Assembly (NCBI RefSeq): GCF_002966125.1
Contig: NZ_CP027062.1
Span: forward strand, 62,001-126,000
Direction: 5' to 3'
DNA: 64,000 nt
DNA from: Pukyongia salina
Lineage (GTDB): Bacteria; Bacteroidota; Bacteroidia; Flavobacteriales; Flavobacteriaceae
The notes under the pieces are model-generated. The model searched no databases. It was not told where the DNA came from and saw only the letters and a list, made by a program, of their open reading frames with translations. Of this stretch, positions 51,300 to 60,634 are shown piece by piece. The stretch's first letter is position 1; every line of letters starts with the position of its first letter. The position numbers and the translations under genes are program-made.

Positions 51300-51835
51300 T
51301 GGAATATATAATAAAAACAAACAGACTTGGACTTCGGAACTGGAAACACTCAGACGAATTACCTTTTATTGAAATGGGTAAGGATGCCGAAGTAATGAGG
51401 CATTTCCCTACAGTGCTAAGCGATGCAGAATCGCTGGATCTTATCAAAAGACTTTCAGATCATTACAAGGAATACGGCTATACCTACTTTGCGGTAGATG
51501 AATTGGAAACAGGTGAATTTATCGGGTTCACAGGATTGAAAAATCAGATTTGGGAAAGCGAATTCACACCCTGTGTGGATATGGGGTGGCGACTAAAACG
51601 AGCTGCCTGGGGTAAGGGTTTTGCTACCGAAGCTGCCCGGGCTTGCCTAGAAGCAGCCTGGCCGAAATTTGGCTTGAAGGAAGTACTTGCCTTTGCCACC
51701 GATACCAATCTGGCTTCCCAACGGGTGATGCAAAAAATAGGAATGGATCATATCGGCAAGGTGCAACATCCCATGATAAAAGGCGATAGCAGGTTCAGAC
51801 ATTGTGAGGTGTATAAATTTACTATGCAAGCATAA
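51299..51835 (+). CDS. GNAT-family N-acetyltransferase (RimJ/RimL type)
   Basis: 178 aa. Opening TNRLGLRNWKHSDELPF and the acetyl-CoA-binding segment RLKRAAWGKGFATEAARACLE (about 99-119) followed by NLASQRVMQKIGM are typical of RimJ/RimL-like enzymes that acetylate protein N-termini or small amines. Target unknown. Starts within the mutase stop codon (TAATG), so it is coupled to the operon. Confidence 0.88.
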   Translation: MEYIIKTNRLGLRNWKHSDELPFIEMGKDAEVMRHFPTVLSDAESLDLIKRLSDHYKEYGYTYFAVDELETGEFIGFTGLKNQIWESEFTPCVDMGWRLKRAAWGKGFATEAARACLEAAWPKFGLKEVLAFATDTNLASQRVMQKIGMDHIGKVQHPMIKGDSRFRHCEVYKFTMQA

Positions 51836-51880
51836 TATTTAAGGTTTAATCCTTACATTTACTGCTCTAAAAAACAAAGA

Positions 51881-52762
51881 ATGGATCTAAAGGCTAAAAT
51901 GCTACGAGACGATGCGCTAAAAGGAAAAACTATTGTTGTTACTGGTGGTGGCAGCGGCTTGGGTAAGTCCATGACCACCTACTTCCTCGAATTGGGCGCC
52001 AATGTGGTGATCACCTCCCGAAATCTGGAAAAACTACAAACGGTTAAGCAGGAACTGGAAGCTGAAACGGGAGGAAAAGTTCTCCCTGTACAGTGCGATG
52101 TGCGGCATTACGACCAGGTGGAAGCCATGGTGGAAGCCTCTGTAAACGAATTTGGAACGGTGGATGTGCTGCTTAACAATGCCGCCGGGAATTTCATCTC
52201 CCCTACCGAAAGACTTTCGGCTAACGCCTTCGATACCATAATCGACATCGTCCTGAAAGGTACCAAGAATTGTACTTTGGCCTTCGGAAAACACTGGATC
52301 GATAAAAAAGAAACCAATAAAACGGTACTAAATATTGTTACCACATACGCCTGGACCGGCTCGGCCTACGTAGTGCCCAGCGCTACTGCCAAGGCAGGAG
52401 TTCTTGCGATGACAAGATCCCTGGCGGTGGAATGGGCTAAATACGGAATGCGCTTCAATGCCATAGCGCCAGGGCCTTTTCCTACAAAAGGTGCCTGGGA
52501 CAGGTTGTTACCCGGTGACCTCAAGGAAAAATTCGATCTTGCCAAAAAAGTTCCCGTGAAACGCGTTGGGGAACATCAGGAATTGGCAAATCTGGCTGCT
52601 TACCTCGTTTCCGACTTCTCCGCGTATATCAATGGAGAGGTGGTTACCATAGACGGCGGTGAATGGCTAAAAGGAGCCGGCCAGATGAATATGCTTGAAG
52701 AAATCCCCCAGGAAATGTGGGATATGCTTGAGGCCATGATCCGGGCTAAGAAAAGTAAGTGA
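51881..52762 (+). CDS. SDR oxidoreductase, 2,4-dienoyl-CoA reductase-like
   Basis: 293 aa Rossmann enzyme. Cofactor motif TGGGSGLG at about 20-27, NNAAGNF near 103, and the substrate loop SATAKAG with the catalytic Lys near 170; the usual Tyr of the YxxxK motif is shifted or absent, as in 2,4-dienoyl-CoA reductases. IAPGPFPTKGAWDRL near 205 is characteristic of that subgroup. Likely removes double bonds during beta-oxidation of unsaturated fatty acids. Downstream of the mutase operon, 45-bp gap. Confidence 0.87.
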   Translation: MDLKAKMLRDDALKGKTIVVTGGGSGLGKSMTTYFLELGANVVITSRNLEKLQTVKQELEAETGGKVLPVQCDVRHYDQVEAMVEASVNEFGTVDVLLNNAAGNFISPTERLSANAFDTIIDIVLKGTKNCTLAFGKHWIDKKETNKTVLNIVTTYAWTGSAYVVPSATAKAGVLAMTRSLAVEWAKYGMRFNAIAPGPFPTKGAWDRLLPGDLKEKFDLAKKVPVKRVGEHQELANLAAYLVSDFSAYINGEVVTIDGGEWLKGAGQMNMLEEIPQEMWDMLEAMIRAKKSK

Positions 52763-52841
52763 TTCTGAAGTACTGAAAGGTAATAATACTGCAATTACTG
52801 ATTTATTAGGACGACCACATCCATATACAAATTCTCTAGGG

Positions 52842-53993
52842 CTATAGTTTCTGAAGGGCCTTTAGATGCTCATCCATTTCCCGGTCGTAAACGTAGATAA
52901 ACAATACGGCCATCATATCCCTAAATCCGTCGGAAGGATTATAAGTGTGAAGCTGTAATTCGTACTCATGATCGGCATAGAGCGGCAATCCCTCCTCGCT
53001 GGAATAAGTGGATACATCCTTCAACCCGATCTTCTCATCGTAATTCTCGCAATTGATAGTATACACTGCTCTGTTTGCAGTGAGGTCGTAGAGAGTGAAT
53101 TTCTGCGCATCGGGATGCAGATGCGCCGCCATGGCATGTATGGTGGTATTCTCGGTTAATCGTAATTGATAGGTAACATTGAATTTATAGAGATGTTCTC
53201 CCTTGGGCAACACCCAGTGAGCTGCATAGCGTACGCCATCCTCGTTGGGAAAGGAATGATTTTTCAGATCCAGGGGTAAGCAGAGGTTGGGGGCGTCACT
53301 TTGTTCGGGGTTATCCGGGTTTTCTCTGTTGTAATCCTGTAACAACACCAGGGCCTTGGGAACAAGTGGTTTTAGATTCGCTTCTGCGGGTTTTGTACTG
53401 AATTCGATCTTGTGTTTCACCTTGAAAAAGGCATCCTCTATATTGTGGTTAAGCGTCCTGGAGGCGATGATAAATGCATCTTTATCGGCTACGGGAAACC
53501 CGAACCCCTCCGGAAAGTTCAGTTGGTTGATACCGTTGGACAAAGTGCCCAACCTGGGATACTGGCTGTTAATGCGTTTAGGAAGTTTTAGGTTTTTATA
53601 ATGAACTCCGTTAAAGAAATCGATATTGGTATGGCAAAGAAAATCGTTGTTGTGTTCCTGTGTTCCCTCGCGGAAAACTTCGGCTTTAAATCCGGTGATC
53701 CACTTTATACCAGAATCGCCCGAATTAAGCTCAAGGTTAAGGATAGCCTGTGGCCCATCCATGGATTGATAAATATTATCAACAAGCAGCTCCGGGGATT
53801 CTAATTGCACACTGCTGTCATTTTCCATGATCTCCCAGTCGTGATCGATAATTCTCAAGCCGTGAAGCAATCGTGTTTTTACGATGGCCTTATGACGGTT
53901 AGATAGCTGAGAATACCATATCCCGGCGGTGATCAGGCCCAGAAGAAAGGCTAATCCTAAGTATTTCAGTTTGAAAAATCTACGTAGCCGCAC
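52842..53993 (-). CDS. Membrane-anchored protein of unknown function, 383 aa
   Basis: One N-terminal membrane helix (residues 10-27) and a large periplasmic beta-rich domain. The second half has His-rich strands (AAHWVLPKGEHLYKF, TIHAMAAHLHPDAQKF) and ends in DGFRDMMAVLFIYVYD. The paired His and Met residues recall copper type II monooxygenase-like (PHM/Nod19) folds, but this is only an impression. It converges with the SDR gene and is divergent from parA. No operon partner. Confidence 0.65.
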   Translation of the reverse strand: MRLRRFFKLKYLGLAFLLGLITAGIWYSQLSNRHKAIVKTRLLHGLRIIDHDWEIMENDSSVQLESPELLVDNIYQSMDGPQAILNLELNSGDSGIKWITGFKAEVFREGTQEHNNDFLCHTNIDFFNGVHYKNLKLPKRINSQYPRLGTLSNGINQLNFPEGFGFPVADKDAFIIASRTLNHNIEDAFFKVKHKIEFSTKPAEANLKPLVPKALVLLQDYNRENPDNPEQSDAPNLCLPLDLKNHSFPNEDGVRYAAHWVLPKGEHLYKFNVTYQLRLTENTTIHAMAAHLHPDAQKFTLYDLTANRAVYTINCENYDEKIGLKDVSTYSSEEGLPLYADHEYELQLHTYNPSDGFRDMMAVLFIYVYDREMDEHLKALQKL

Positions 53994-54131
53994 CTTACCA
54001 ATTGTTTGAAGCTAATATACGGATTATGACGCATTGCGCTATTTGTAAGAATTGTTCACTTTCTGTTAACAAAATTGATTTCCTATCCCCATAATTAATC
54101 GTATTTTTAGTGCTAAATTATAACGAACCTG

Positions 54132-54896
54132 ATGGGTAAAATAATTGCTATTGCAAACCAAAAAGGGGGGGTAGGAAAAACGACGACTTCGGTTAATCTG
54201 GCGGCATCCCTTGGTGTATTAGAAAAGAAAGTTTTATTGATTGATGCAGATCCCCAGGCAAATGCAACCTCCGGGCTTGGAATTGATGTAGAGCAGGTGG
54301 AGCACGGAACCTATCACCTGATCGAACATACAGTGTCTGCAAAGGACGCCATCGTATCGACTAGTTCTCCCAACCTGGATCTTATCCCGGCTCATATAGA
54401 TCTGGTGGCCATTGAGATAGAACTTGTAGATAAAGACAAGAGGGAATATATGCTGAAGAGCGCTATAAGCGAATTGAAGGATGAGTATGACTACATTCTC
54501 ATCGACTGCGCTCCGTCATTGGGTCTTTTAACGCTGAACGCTCTTACTGCGGCCGATTCGGTGATGATTCCTATTCAGTGCGAATATTTTGCCCTGGAAG
54601 GTCTTGGTAAACTCCTCAACACGGTAAAAAGTGTTCAGAAGATCCACAATCCCGAACTAGATATCGAGGGGCTATTGCTCACTATGTACGATTCGCGTTT
54701 ACGTCTCTCTAACCAGGTAGTTGATGAAGTAAAGAAGCATTTCGATGAAATGGTGTTTAAAACAATCATTCAACGGAACGTTCGTTTAAGTGAAGCACCC
54801 AGCTACGGAGAAAGCATAATTAGTTATGATGCCGGTAGTAAAGGTGCCAATAATTACTTAAGTTTGGCACAGGAATTAATAGAAAAATACGCATAG
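54132..54896 (+). CDS. parA: Chromosome partitioning ATPase ParA
   Basis: 254 aa Walker-type ATPase: KGGVGKTT at residues 11-18, DADPQANATSG near 41, and DCAPSLGLLTLNAL near 125. It forms ATP-dependent gradients that move ParB-parS complexes. First gene of parA-parB-DUF5683-dapB-lepB; start 6 bp upstream of parB's region is typical of the phylum. Confidence 0.96.
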   Translation: MGKIIAIANQKGGVGKTTTSVNLAASLGVLEKKVLLIDADPQANATSGLGIDVEQVEHGTYHLIEHTVSAKDAIVSTSSPNLDLIPAHIDLVAIEIELVDKDKREYMLKSAISELKDEYDYILIDCAPSLGLLTLNALTAADSVMIPIQCEYFALEGLGKLLNTVKSVQKIHNPELDIEGLLLTMYDSRLRLSNQVVDEVKKHFDEMVFKTIIQRNVRLSEAPSYGESIISYDAGSKGANNYLSLAQELIEKYA

Positions 54897-54902
54897 GACG
54901 GT

Positions 54903-55802
54903 ATGGCGAAGGCGACGAAAAAACAGGCATTAGGACGCGGACTCTCTGCATTACTCAAGGATCCGGCAAACGATATAAAATCTGCAGATGATAAGAATGC
55001 CGATAAGGTAGTTGGGAATATAGTAGAGCTGGAACTCGATACCATCGAGGTTAATCCTTTTCAGCCAAGAACCAGTTTCAACGAAGAATCCCTGCGCGAA
55101 TTAGCCTCCTCTATTCGAGAGTTGGGCGTAATACAGCCTATTACAGTTAGAAAACTTGGCTTCAATAAATATCAGCTGGTAAGTGGTGAAAGACGATACA
55201 GGGCCTCAAAGCTTATCGGTCTTGATACCATCCCGGCTTACATCCGTATCGCTAACGACCAGGAATCCCTGGAAATGGCACTGGTGGAGAATATACAGCG
55301 GCAGGATCTCGATCCCATTGAAATAGCATTATCCTACCAACGTCTCATTGAGGAGATCCAGGTTACCCAGGAGGCCTTGAGCGATCGTGTGGGTAAGAAC
55401 CGCTCTACCATAGCCAATTATCTCAGGTTACTCAAGCTAGACCCCATCATCCAGACTGGGATGCGCGACGGATTTATCTCTATGGGTCACGGGAGAGCAC
55501 TCATTAATGTGGAGGATCTGGACCAACAGCTCGATATTTACGAGCAGATACTGAGCAAGAAACTTTCGGTTAGAGAAACTGAAAGCCTGGTACGAAGTAT
55601 CAAAGGCCCTGAAACTGCTCCTAAAAGCAGTACGAAGTCACTACCCGCTTACGCTTCAGCAGCAAAAAAGGAACTTACAGACCTACTCGATAGCAAGGTT
55701 CAGCTAAAAGTAAATGGTTCGGGCAAAGGGCAACTTATAGTCCCATTTGCGAATAAAGAAGATTTTCTTCGAATTTTGAATCAGATAAAAGGTGAAAAGT
55801 AG
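54903..55802 (+). CDS. parB: Chromosome partitioning protein ParB
   Basis: 299 aa. The ParB/Srx CTPase fold is at about 40-135 (NPFQPRTSFNEESLREL, SGERRYRA near 97, ENIQRQDLDPIE near 128) followed by the helix-turn-helix (TQEALSDRVGKNRSTIANYLRLL, about 152-174) and a C-terminal dimerisation part. Binds parS and spreads. No parS palindrome was recognised inside this window. Its end overlaps the next gene by 11 bp. Confidence 0.95.
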   Translation: MAKATKKQALGRGLSALLKDPANDIKSADDKNADKVVGNIVELELDTIEVNPFQPRTSFNEESLRELASSIRELGVIQPITVRKLGFNKYQLVSGERRYRASKLIGLDTIPAYIRIANDQESLEMALVENIQRQDLDPIEIALSYQRLIEEIQVTQEALSDRVGKNRSTIANYLRLLKLDPIIQTGMRDGFISMGHGRALINVEDLDQQLDIYEQILSKKLSVRETESLVRSIKGPETAPKSSTKSLPAYASAAKKELTDLLDSKVQLKVNGSGKGQLIVPFANKEDFLRILNQIKGEK

Positions 55803-56388
55803 GCTATTATACATCCTCTTCATACTTACTGCAACTTCACTTTTTGCGCAAACCCCCGATTCCCTGAACGTATCCAGGGAAGAAGTTCTCGTGGTACAGG
55901 ACACCATCAATAACAAACAAAGTTACGACCCCCTTGCGCCTTCACGCGCTGCTTTCTATTCGGCGGTATTACCTGGTTTGGGACAGGCCTACAACAAGAA
56001 GTACTGGAAGATCCCCATCATCTACGCCGGGATGGCAACCGGGGTTTATTTCTATATCCAGAACGATAAGGATTACGACCGGTTCAGGGATGCCTATAAG
56101 CGTCGGCTTGCCGGCTTTACCGATGATGAGTTCTACGGATCCGGGACCACGCCTGTGATCTCGGACGACCGGCTGATAGACGCACAAATTTCGGCACAAA
56201 AAAATAAGGATATAAGTATCATCGTATCTCTGGCTTTTTACCTGGTGAATATTATCGATGCGAATGTGGATGCGCATTTGAGTCAGTATAACGTAAGCGA
56301 CGACCTTACTTTGAGTCCGAACCTCTACGTAGACCCCATCAGTACCCAGGCAAATTACAGTCTCTCTTTTAAATTCAATTTAAAATGA
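55792..56388 (+). CDS. DUF5683-family membrane protein
   Basis: 198 aa, GTG start inside the parB 3' end. An N-terminal signal-like segment (3-15, FILTATSLFAQ) is followed by the family core (DPLAPSRAAFYSAVLPGLGQAYNKKYWKIPIIYAGMATGVYFY, two hydrophobic segments) and a final LVNIIDANVDAHLSQY stretch. Function unknown. Always seen between parB and dapB in this group; overlaps dapB by 4 bp. Confidence 0.85.
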   Translation: MKSRLLYILFILTATSLFAQTPDSLNVSREEVLVVQDTINNKQSYDPLAPSRAAFYSAVLPGLGQAYNKKYWKIPIIYAGMATGVYFYIQNDKDYDRFRDAYKRRLAGFTDDEFYGSGTTPVISDDRLIDAQISAQKNKDISIIVSLAFYLVNIIDANVDAHLSQYNVSDDLTLSPNLYVDPISTQANYSLSFKFNLK

Positions 56389-57086
56389 AACTCGCACTAT
56401 TGGGCTACGGAAAGATGGGAAAGACCATTGAACGACTGGCTGTTGAAGCCGGGCATGAGGTAGTATTTATCAAAGACAGGGCAAATGAACGTGGTGATCT
56501 GGCAGAAGCCGATGTTGCGATCGATTTTTCAACTCCTGAAGCTGCCATTGAAAATATATCCCGCTGTATTATGGACGGGATTCCCATTGTGAGTGGAACC
56601 ACCGGCTGGCTGAAAGACTATGACAAAGTGCTAAACCTATGTGAAGAGCGTAACGGAAGTTTTATCTACGCGTCCAATTTCAGCATTGGGGTCAACTTGT
56701 TTTTCGGCTTGAATGAATATCTTGCCAAGCAAATGAGCTCCTGGCCTATGTACGATATTAACATAGAGGAAATACATCATACCGAGAAAAAAGATGCGCC
56801 AAGTGGTACTGCCATTAGCCTGGCCGAAGGGATCATAAAAAACACGGCTAAAGAGGCCTGGCAACTGGACGGGCAGGGTGATGCTGTTGTCCCAATCCAT
56901 GCGAAACGAGAAGAAGATGTAAAGGGCACCCATGAGATCACCTATAGTTCGGAAATTGATACTATCTCTATAAAGCATGAGGCTCATAGCAGGGACGGAT
57001 TTGCAAAAGGAGCCATCCTGGCTGCTCAGTGGCTTCAGAACAAGAAAGGGGTATTCGGGATGAAAGATGTCCTCGGAATTGAATAA
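56385..57086 (+). CDS. dapB: 4-hydroxy-tetrahydrodipicolinate reductase
   Basis: 233 aa. NAD(P)-binding GYGKMGKT at 7-14, SGTTGW near 71, the HHTEKKDAPSGTA active-site segment near 130-142 with catalytic His and Lys. Reduces hydroxy-tetrahydrodipicolinate in the lysine/diaminopimelate pathway. ATG overlaps the DUF5683 stop. Confidence 0.95.
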   Translation: MKLALLGYGKMGKTIERLAVEAGHEVVFIKDRANERGDLAEADVAIDFSTPEAAIENISRCIMDGIPIVSGTTGWLKDYDKVLNLCEERNGSFIYASNFSIGVNLFFGLNEYLAKQMSSWPMYDINIEEIHHTEKKDAPSGTAISLAEGIIKNTAKEAWQLDGQGDAVVPIHAKREEDVKGTHEITYSSEIDTISIKHEAHSRDGFAKGAILAAQWLQNKKGVFGMKDVLGIE

Positions 57087-57134
57087 AAACAAAACAACAA
57101 TCCTGGAGGGGTTCCTTCAGAAAAAAAATAAAAA

Positions 57135-58709
57135 ATGACGATAACAGGCTGGTTAATATTTATCCTCATACTACAGCTGGTTCACTTCTTAGGAACCTGG
57201 AAATTATATTTAAAAGCAGGTAGAAAGGCATGGGAGGCAGGCGTACCAATTTACAATGCCATTGTCCTGATGAAAATAATAAATCGGCCCTGGTGGTGGA
57301 CGATACTACTTTTTATCCCGATCGTAAATCTCATTATGTTCCCGGTGGTCTGGGTAGAGACCATACGAAGTTTTGGTAGAAATAGTACTACAGATACGGT
57401 CCTGGTGCTGCTTACCCTTGGATTGTACATTTACTATATCAACTACACCCAAGATGTTACTTATATCGAAGACAGAAGTTTAAAACCAAGAACAAGTGCC
57501 GGCGAATGGGTAAGTTCGATACTGTTTGCCGTGGTTGCTGCAACCATTGTACATACTTATTTCATGCAGCCATACACTATTCCAACTTCCTCTTTGGAAA
57601 AGACCTTACTGGTTGGGGACTTTTTGTTTGTAAGCAAATTCCATTATGGAGCACGTACACCTATTACACCGGTATCTCTGCCAATGGTGCACGACACCAT
57701 CCCCGTTTTAAAGACCCGCTCTTATGTAAAAGGCCCCGAATATCCGTATTTCAGGATCCCGGGATTCGAGGATATTGAGCGAAACGATATAGTGGTATTC
57801 AGCTGGCCGGTTGATACTTTGGTAGATATTCAGCGACCGTTCAAGGGTTCGTATATAAAGCCACTGGACAAGAAAACCAATTATGTAAAGCGTTGTGTGG
57901 GCTTACCCGGAGATTCTCTCGAGGTTAGGGACGGCTATGTGTTTATTAACGGAAAGGAGAACGATCTGCCGGACAGGGCGAAGCTGCAGTTTGGGTATTT
58001 TGTGAAGACCAGCGGACGAATTTCGGACGGGATCCTTAAAAATCGATACGATATTACAGACGACTACCAGTACTATCAGAACGACAATGTCTATTACTTT
58101 AAGGCAATATCTGACGAGGCCGCGAACAAACTACAGAATCACCCCAGTGTGATCTCCATGGAACGCGCCTTGGCACCTGCCGGGAAGTACGATCAGAATG
58201 CATTTCCTAACAACCCAAAGTATTCCTGGAACACCGATAATTTTGGTCCCATCTATATTCCTGAAGCTGGAAAAACGGTTGCCATTACGCCGGAGTCGAT
58301 TCCGTTTTACCGGCAGATCATCGAAGTATATGAAGGCAGGGAATTGGGGATAGATAACAAGATAAGTCAGTCCGGAACCCAGGTTTTACTCAATGGGGAA
58401 CCCATTACAGAGTACACCTTTAAAATGGACTATTACTGGATGATGGGAGACAACCGGAGTAATTCTCAGGACGCACGTATGTGGGGGTATGTACCTTTTA
58501 ATCACGTGGTGGGGAAACCCGTGTTTGTATGGTTTAGCTGGAACAGTCACGGGCAGGGAATCTCGAACAAGATCCGCTGGAACAGGCTATTTACTACCGT
58601 AGGTGGTGAGGGAGAGCCGGTGTCCTACTTTAAATATTTCCTCATCCTCCTTGCAGGATGGTTTGTGTTCGATTTCTTCAGAAAAAGAAAGAAGAAAGCG
58701 AAGCGCTAA
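57135..58709 (+). CDS. lepB: Signal peptidase I with N-terminal membrane extension
   Basis: 524 aa, about twice the length of E. coli-type minimal enzymes. Residues 1-120 form a DUF5684-like membrane domain with three hydrophobic segments; the peptidase starts near 125 with a membrane helix, the catalytic Ser in PTSSLEKTLLVGD (about 154) and Lys in NYVKRCVGLPGDSLEVRDG (about 253). A 100-residue insertion separates this from the MMGDNRSNSQDARMWG box (about 435). Cleaves signal peptides at the inner membrane. Last gene of the parAB operon; a stem-loop precedes it. Confidence 0.93.
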   Translation: MTITGWLIFILILQLVHFLGTWKLYLKAGRKAWEAGVPIYNAIVLMKIINRPWWWTILLFIPIVNLIMFPVVWVETIRSFGRNSTTDTVLVLLTLGLYIYYINYTQDVTYIEDRSLKPRTSAGEWVSSILFAVVAATIVHTYFMQPYTIPTSSLEKTLLVGDFLFVSKFHYGARTPITPVSLPMVHDTIPVLKTRSYVKGPEYPYFRIPGFEDIERNDIVVFSWPVDTLVDIQRPFKGSYIKPLDKKTNYVKRCVGLPGDSLEVRDGYVFINGKENDLPDRAKLQFGYFVKTSGRISDGILKNRYDITDDYQYYQNDNVYYFKAISDEAANKLQNHPSVISMERALAPAGKYDQNAFPNNPKYSWNTDNFGPIYIPEAGKTVAITPESIPFYRQIIEVYEGRELGIDNKISQSGTQVLLNGEPITEYTFKMDYYWMMGDNRSNSQDARMWGYVPFNHVVGKPVFVWFSWNSHGQGISNKIRWNRLFTTVGGEGEPVSYFKYFLILLAGWFVFDFFRKRKKKAKR

Positions 58710-58950
58710 CAAAGGTGGTGGAATTGTTGAGTTGAAGTAATTCAGGATATTCGGTTAAACAATGAACCTATCAATATTCTTTCGAGAAATTACTTGGTTG
58801 GCATCAATTTCCACCCGATTAAAAATTTGGATTGACATCCCGGCAACGAAGAGACCAGGTTGAAAAACCCACAAATTAGCTAAACGCATCAAGAAAATCA
58901 CAACACAGTGAATAAGTCTGAATTCTACGTCCAACACATCAACGAATAAA

Positions 58951-59580
58951 CGTATCGCACGTATACTTCTCCATCCCACCTATTTCCCTTCCATCTCGCA
59001 TATGGTTGCGATAGTGGCGGCAGATGGCGTTGTGTTCGAGGTTCAGGATAATTACCAAAAACAAACCTACCGAAACCGCGCCTATATCGCTCATACTAAC
59101 GGGCGTCTATTACTTTACGTCCCTGTAAAACACAGCCGTGGTGGTGACAGGCAAAAAACCCGGGATGTTGTTCCCGAAGATAGCTTTCCATGGCAGTCGC
59201 AGCACTGGAAGTCGTTACAAACCGCTTACCGCACCTCCCCTTTCTTCGAATATTATGAAGACGACCTCAGGCCTCTGTTCACCCGTCCGGTAGAAAAACT
59301 CTTGGATCACAACCTCAACATCTTCACCTTACTTTGTGATTTGCTGGGTATAAGTAAACCTGTGGAATTAACCACAAGTTTCGAGCTTAGTCCGTCCATT
59401 CCCGATTATCGATATCTGGTTGCAGCTAAAAAGGAGAAGGACTTTGATTTTCCTCCCTACACGCAGGTTTTAGAAGCGCATCACGGTTACCTGCCTAATT
59501 TGTCTGTGCTGGATCTCTTATTTAATGAAGGCCCAAATGCGCTACACTACCTGGAGGCACAAAAACTGGACACAATTTAA
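58951..59580 (+). CDS. WbqC-family protein with no standard start codon
   Basis: The family begins with HPTYFPSISH, and that sequence is encoded at 58972-59001, upstream of the first ATG (59002). Between the in-frame stop at 58909 and this motif there is no ATG, GTG or TTG; only CTG (58918), ATC (58954) and ATA (58963) exist, so a rare start or an error in the sequence is likely. The left boundary given is approximate. The rest (NYQKQTYRNRA, PVKHSRGGDRQKTRD, LWSQHWKSLQTAYRTSPFF) is normal; about 205-210 aa. Likely cytoplasmic; family linked to surface polysaccharide or lipid modification, role uncertain. Confidence 0.72.
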   Translation, partial: RIARILLHPTYFPSISHMVAIVAADGVVFEVQDNYQKQTYRNRAYIAHTNGRLLLYVPVKHSRGGDRQKTRDVVPEDSFPWQSQHWKSLQTAYRTSPFFEYYEDDLRPLFTRPVEKLLDHNLNIFTLLCDLLGISKPVELTTSFELSPSIPDYRYLVAAKKEKDFDFPPYTQVLEAHHGYLPNLSVLDLLFNEGPNALHYLEAQKLDTI

Positions 59581-59588
59581 GACTTAGG

Positions 59589-60611
59589 TTAATCGGCTTT
59601 CACGGGCCAGCCAACGGTAGCCGAAACCGGGCTATGGTCTGAAAAGGTGTTCTCTACTGTTTCGAAGGTGATTACGTCGAACGATGGGGAGGTAAGGATA
59701 TAATCGATCCGTACCGGGTAAAAATCGAACTTGAAAGTGGTGCCAATTCCGTTTCCTTTTTCCAAAAAACTATCTTTCATCCCGGCTTTAGCCTGCCTGT
59801 AGATATAGGAGAAAGGAGTATTATTAAAATCGCCGCACATTAGAACCGGGTAGGGTGAAGTTTTCTTATGCGCCAGTATCTCCTTTAACTGAATCTCCTG
59901 TTTAACAAAGGCTTGCGACATACGGGAACGTATCACTTCGGAATCGCCATCCTGTAAATAACCCATCTTAGGTAGTATCCCCAGGGATTGCAAATGGAGG
60001 TTATACACTCTTATCGTATCGCGTCCTTTTACAATATCGGCGTAGATACTGTTGTTGTAGGTTTTGTTGAAATCGAAGGCGCCCTTGTTCACGATCGGGT
60101 ATTTAGAGAAGATGGCGTGACCCAGTTTATTCTTAGCGTGAAAATGAACAAATTTGTAAGGGTACTCGCTAAATTCGGAGCTATTGGGGTTATAATATTC
60201 CTGTATCGCGATCACATCCGGTTTTTGTTCCCGGATCATATTCGAGATAACCTCGGCAACACCAATACTGTCTACATCTTTCTCATAGGCATTGAAGAGG
60301 CGTACGTTATAAGAGAGGATCTTCAGGGATTGACGGTAGTCTTCTCTATCCCCTTCAGAAGAGATCTCTATAAACGGCCCGAAATGAAGATAGGCGATCA
60401 CAAGGACCAGACCCGTTAGGATCATTTTCCTTTTCTTTCTGAATAACCAATAGATGAGGAAAATAAAATTGAGCAGGATTAGGGGGGAAACAGCTAAACT
60501 GGCAAGCGATAGTTGCGGGAAGTCTGATGGCGCCAGAAAAGGTACCACAAAACTCAATGCGAGAAGAAAAACGGACAATCTGCTGCCCCAAAGCATCAAT
60601 TTATTTAGCAT
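59589..60611 (-). CDS. Endonuclease/exonuclease/phosphatase-fold membrane protein
   Basis: 340 aa. Three hydrophobic segments occupy residues 8-90, then an EEP domain: DVIAIQEYYN (Glu for metal), MCGDFNNTPFSYIY, and the final SDHSPVSATV with catalytic Asp and His. Fold shared by DNase I, sphingomyelinases and inositol phosphatases; the domain faces outside or inside the membrane depending on topology, so the substrate is open. Last gene of the mutL-rhomboid-rhomboid operon. Confidence 0.85.
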   Translation of the reverse strand: MLNKLMLWGSRLSVFLLALSFVVPFLAPSDFPQLSLASLAVSPLILLNFIFLIYWLFRKKRKMILTGLVLVIAYLHFGPFIEISSEGDREDYRQSLKILSYNVRLFNAYEKDVDSIGVAEVISNMIREQKPDVIAIQEYYNPNSSEFSEYPYKFVHFHAKNKLGHAIFSKYPIVNKGAFDFNKTYNNSIYADIVKGRDTIRVYNLHLQSLGILPKMGYLQDGDSEVIRSRMSQAFVKQEIQLKEILAHKKTSPYPVLMCGDFNNTPFSYIYRQAKAGMKDSFLEKGNGIGTTFKFDFYPVRIDYILTSPSFDVITFETVENTFSDHSPVSATVGWPVKAD

Positions 60612-60634
60612 CCCCGGTTTATATTGGTTTCGTT

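Noticed and set aside
54132-55802. Replication origin or parS near parAB
   Set aside because: No DnaA-box cluster or convincing parS palindrome was recognised in the neighbouring gaps.
57103-57120. Stem-loop CTGGAGG-GGTT-CCTTCAG between dapB and lepB
   Set aside because: The A run after it gives no T tract on the coding strand, so it is not a terminator of dapB; role, if any, unclear.
58755-58979. Reverse-strand 74-residue frame between lepB and WbqC
   Set aside because: GTG start, overlaps the probable WbqC 5' region, no family pattern; likely chance.
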